Source of the DNA: Verrucomicrobiia bacterium
GTDB taxonomy: Bacteria > Verrucomicrobiota > Verrucomicrobiia > Limisphaerales > Pedosphaeraceae
Direction: 5' to 3'
DNA length: 64,000 nt
Assembly (NCBI GenBank): GCA_036268055.1
Contig: DATAUW010000034.1
Location: 80,784 to 144,783, forward strand
Part shown: positions 63,960 to 64,000 of the stretch, piece after piece
Layout: each line of letters starts with the position of its first letter
How positions within the stretch are numbered: position 1 is the stretch's first letter
The notes under the pieces: model-generated
The model's input: only the letters and a program-made list of their open reading frames with translations
The model's database searches: none
Told to the model about the DNA's origin: nothing
Position numbers and translations under genes: made by a program

Positions 63960-64000
63960 GGTAGGGCTGCGCTGCCGCGCAGCCGTCCGAAGTTCTACAG
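63960..64000. repeat. Start of another hairpin-repeat unit at the window end
   Basis: GGCTGCGC-TGCC-GCGCAGCC occupies 63965-63984. The 26 bases 63960-63985 are identical to 34848-34873. The CGTCCGAAGT that follows begins the same kind of unit seen beside msrA, and the copy is cut by the window edge. A decayed copy with GACAATCTAG precedes it near 63890. Confidence 0.7.

Overview
The window reads as an ordinary chromosomal segment of a member of the Verrucomicrobiota, probably of the Pedosphaera/Limisphaerales type. This is inferred from gene content, not from a marker gene. The pointers are a DUF1592-group planctomycete-type cytochrome with its DUF1552 partner, a second PVC-type heme-binding dehydrogenase, an H-X9-DG pseudopilin whose N-terminus reads [18 protein letters not shown], secreted proteins ending in an FYR(V/I) module, and many short dispersed hairpin repeats between genes. 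Coding density is high and most starts lack a clear Shine-Dalgarno sequence. I saw no tRNA, rRNA, CRISPR array, transposase or phage gene.

Layout. 1-4.6 kb: the end of an ALDH7-type aldehyde dehydrogenase, an unrecognised metal-binding-like protein, an EamA transporter, a hypothetical protein, a thioredoxin-like ferredoxin and a pterin dehydratase. 4.8-12.4 kb: cimA, valS, a transglutaminase-like exported protein, an inositol-phosphatase-family enzyme and an exported cyclophilin. 12.4-19.2 kb: a DUF309-RdgB fusion, parB without an adjacent parA, a PfkB kinase, def, rpoN and a YycJ-like metallo-hydrolase. 19.2-21.7 kb: a divergent glycosyltransferase and Wzz-like pair. 21.7-27.1 kb: the DUF1552/DUF1592 pair and a PQQ-type sugar dehydrogenase. 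27.2-32.7 kb: a small lipoprotein, a serine hydrolase of beta-lactamase fold, a small PH-like protein, a BaiN-type flavoprotein, a CPA1 antiporter and a TrmN6-like methyltransferase. 32.7-35.2 kb: an exported msrA-msrB pair bracketed by repeat arrays. 35.2-42.5 kb: prfC, an Uup-type ABC-F protein, a UvrD/PcrA helicase and a membrane protein. 42.6-49.3 kb: ppdK, an M20 dipeptidase, a glycosyltransferase and mnmA. 49.4-54.1 kb: an H-X9-DG pseudopilin and a 1,174-residue secreted protein. 54.7-60.8 kb: gltB-gltD. 61.2-63.8 kb: a second PVC-type cytochrome dehydrogenase, then more repeats.

How the genes fit together. Central nitrogen and carbon functions (gltBD, cimA, ppdK), translation (valS, def, prfC, mnmA) and chromosome or transcription functions (parB, rpoN, helicase) sit among envelope functions. 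The secreted or periplasmic set is large: two cytochrome-linked dehydrogenase loci, a PQQ dehydrogenase, methionine sulfoxide repair, transglutaminase, cyclophilin, pseudopilin and the large secreted protein. This suits a free-living aerobe that degrades sugars or polymers outside the cytoplasm.

I found no complete new defence or mobile system. The least explained signals are the dispersed hairpin repeats, one with a compensatory base-pair change and one with a three-way-junction architecture; the phased 20-bp repeats upstream of parB; the DUF309-RdgB fusion; and the unassigned protein next to the ALDH7 enzyme.
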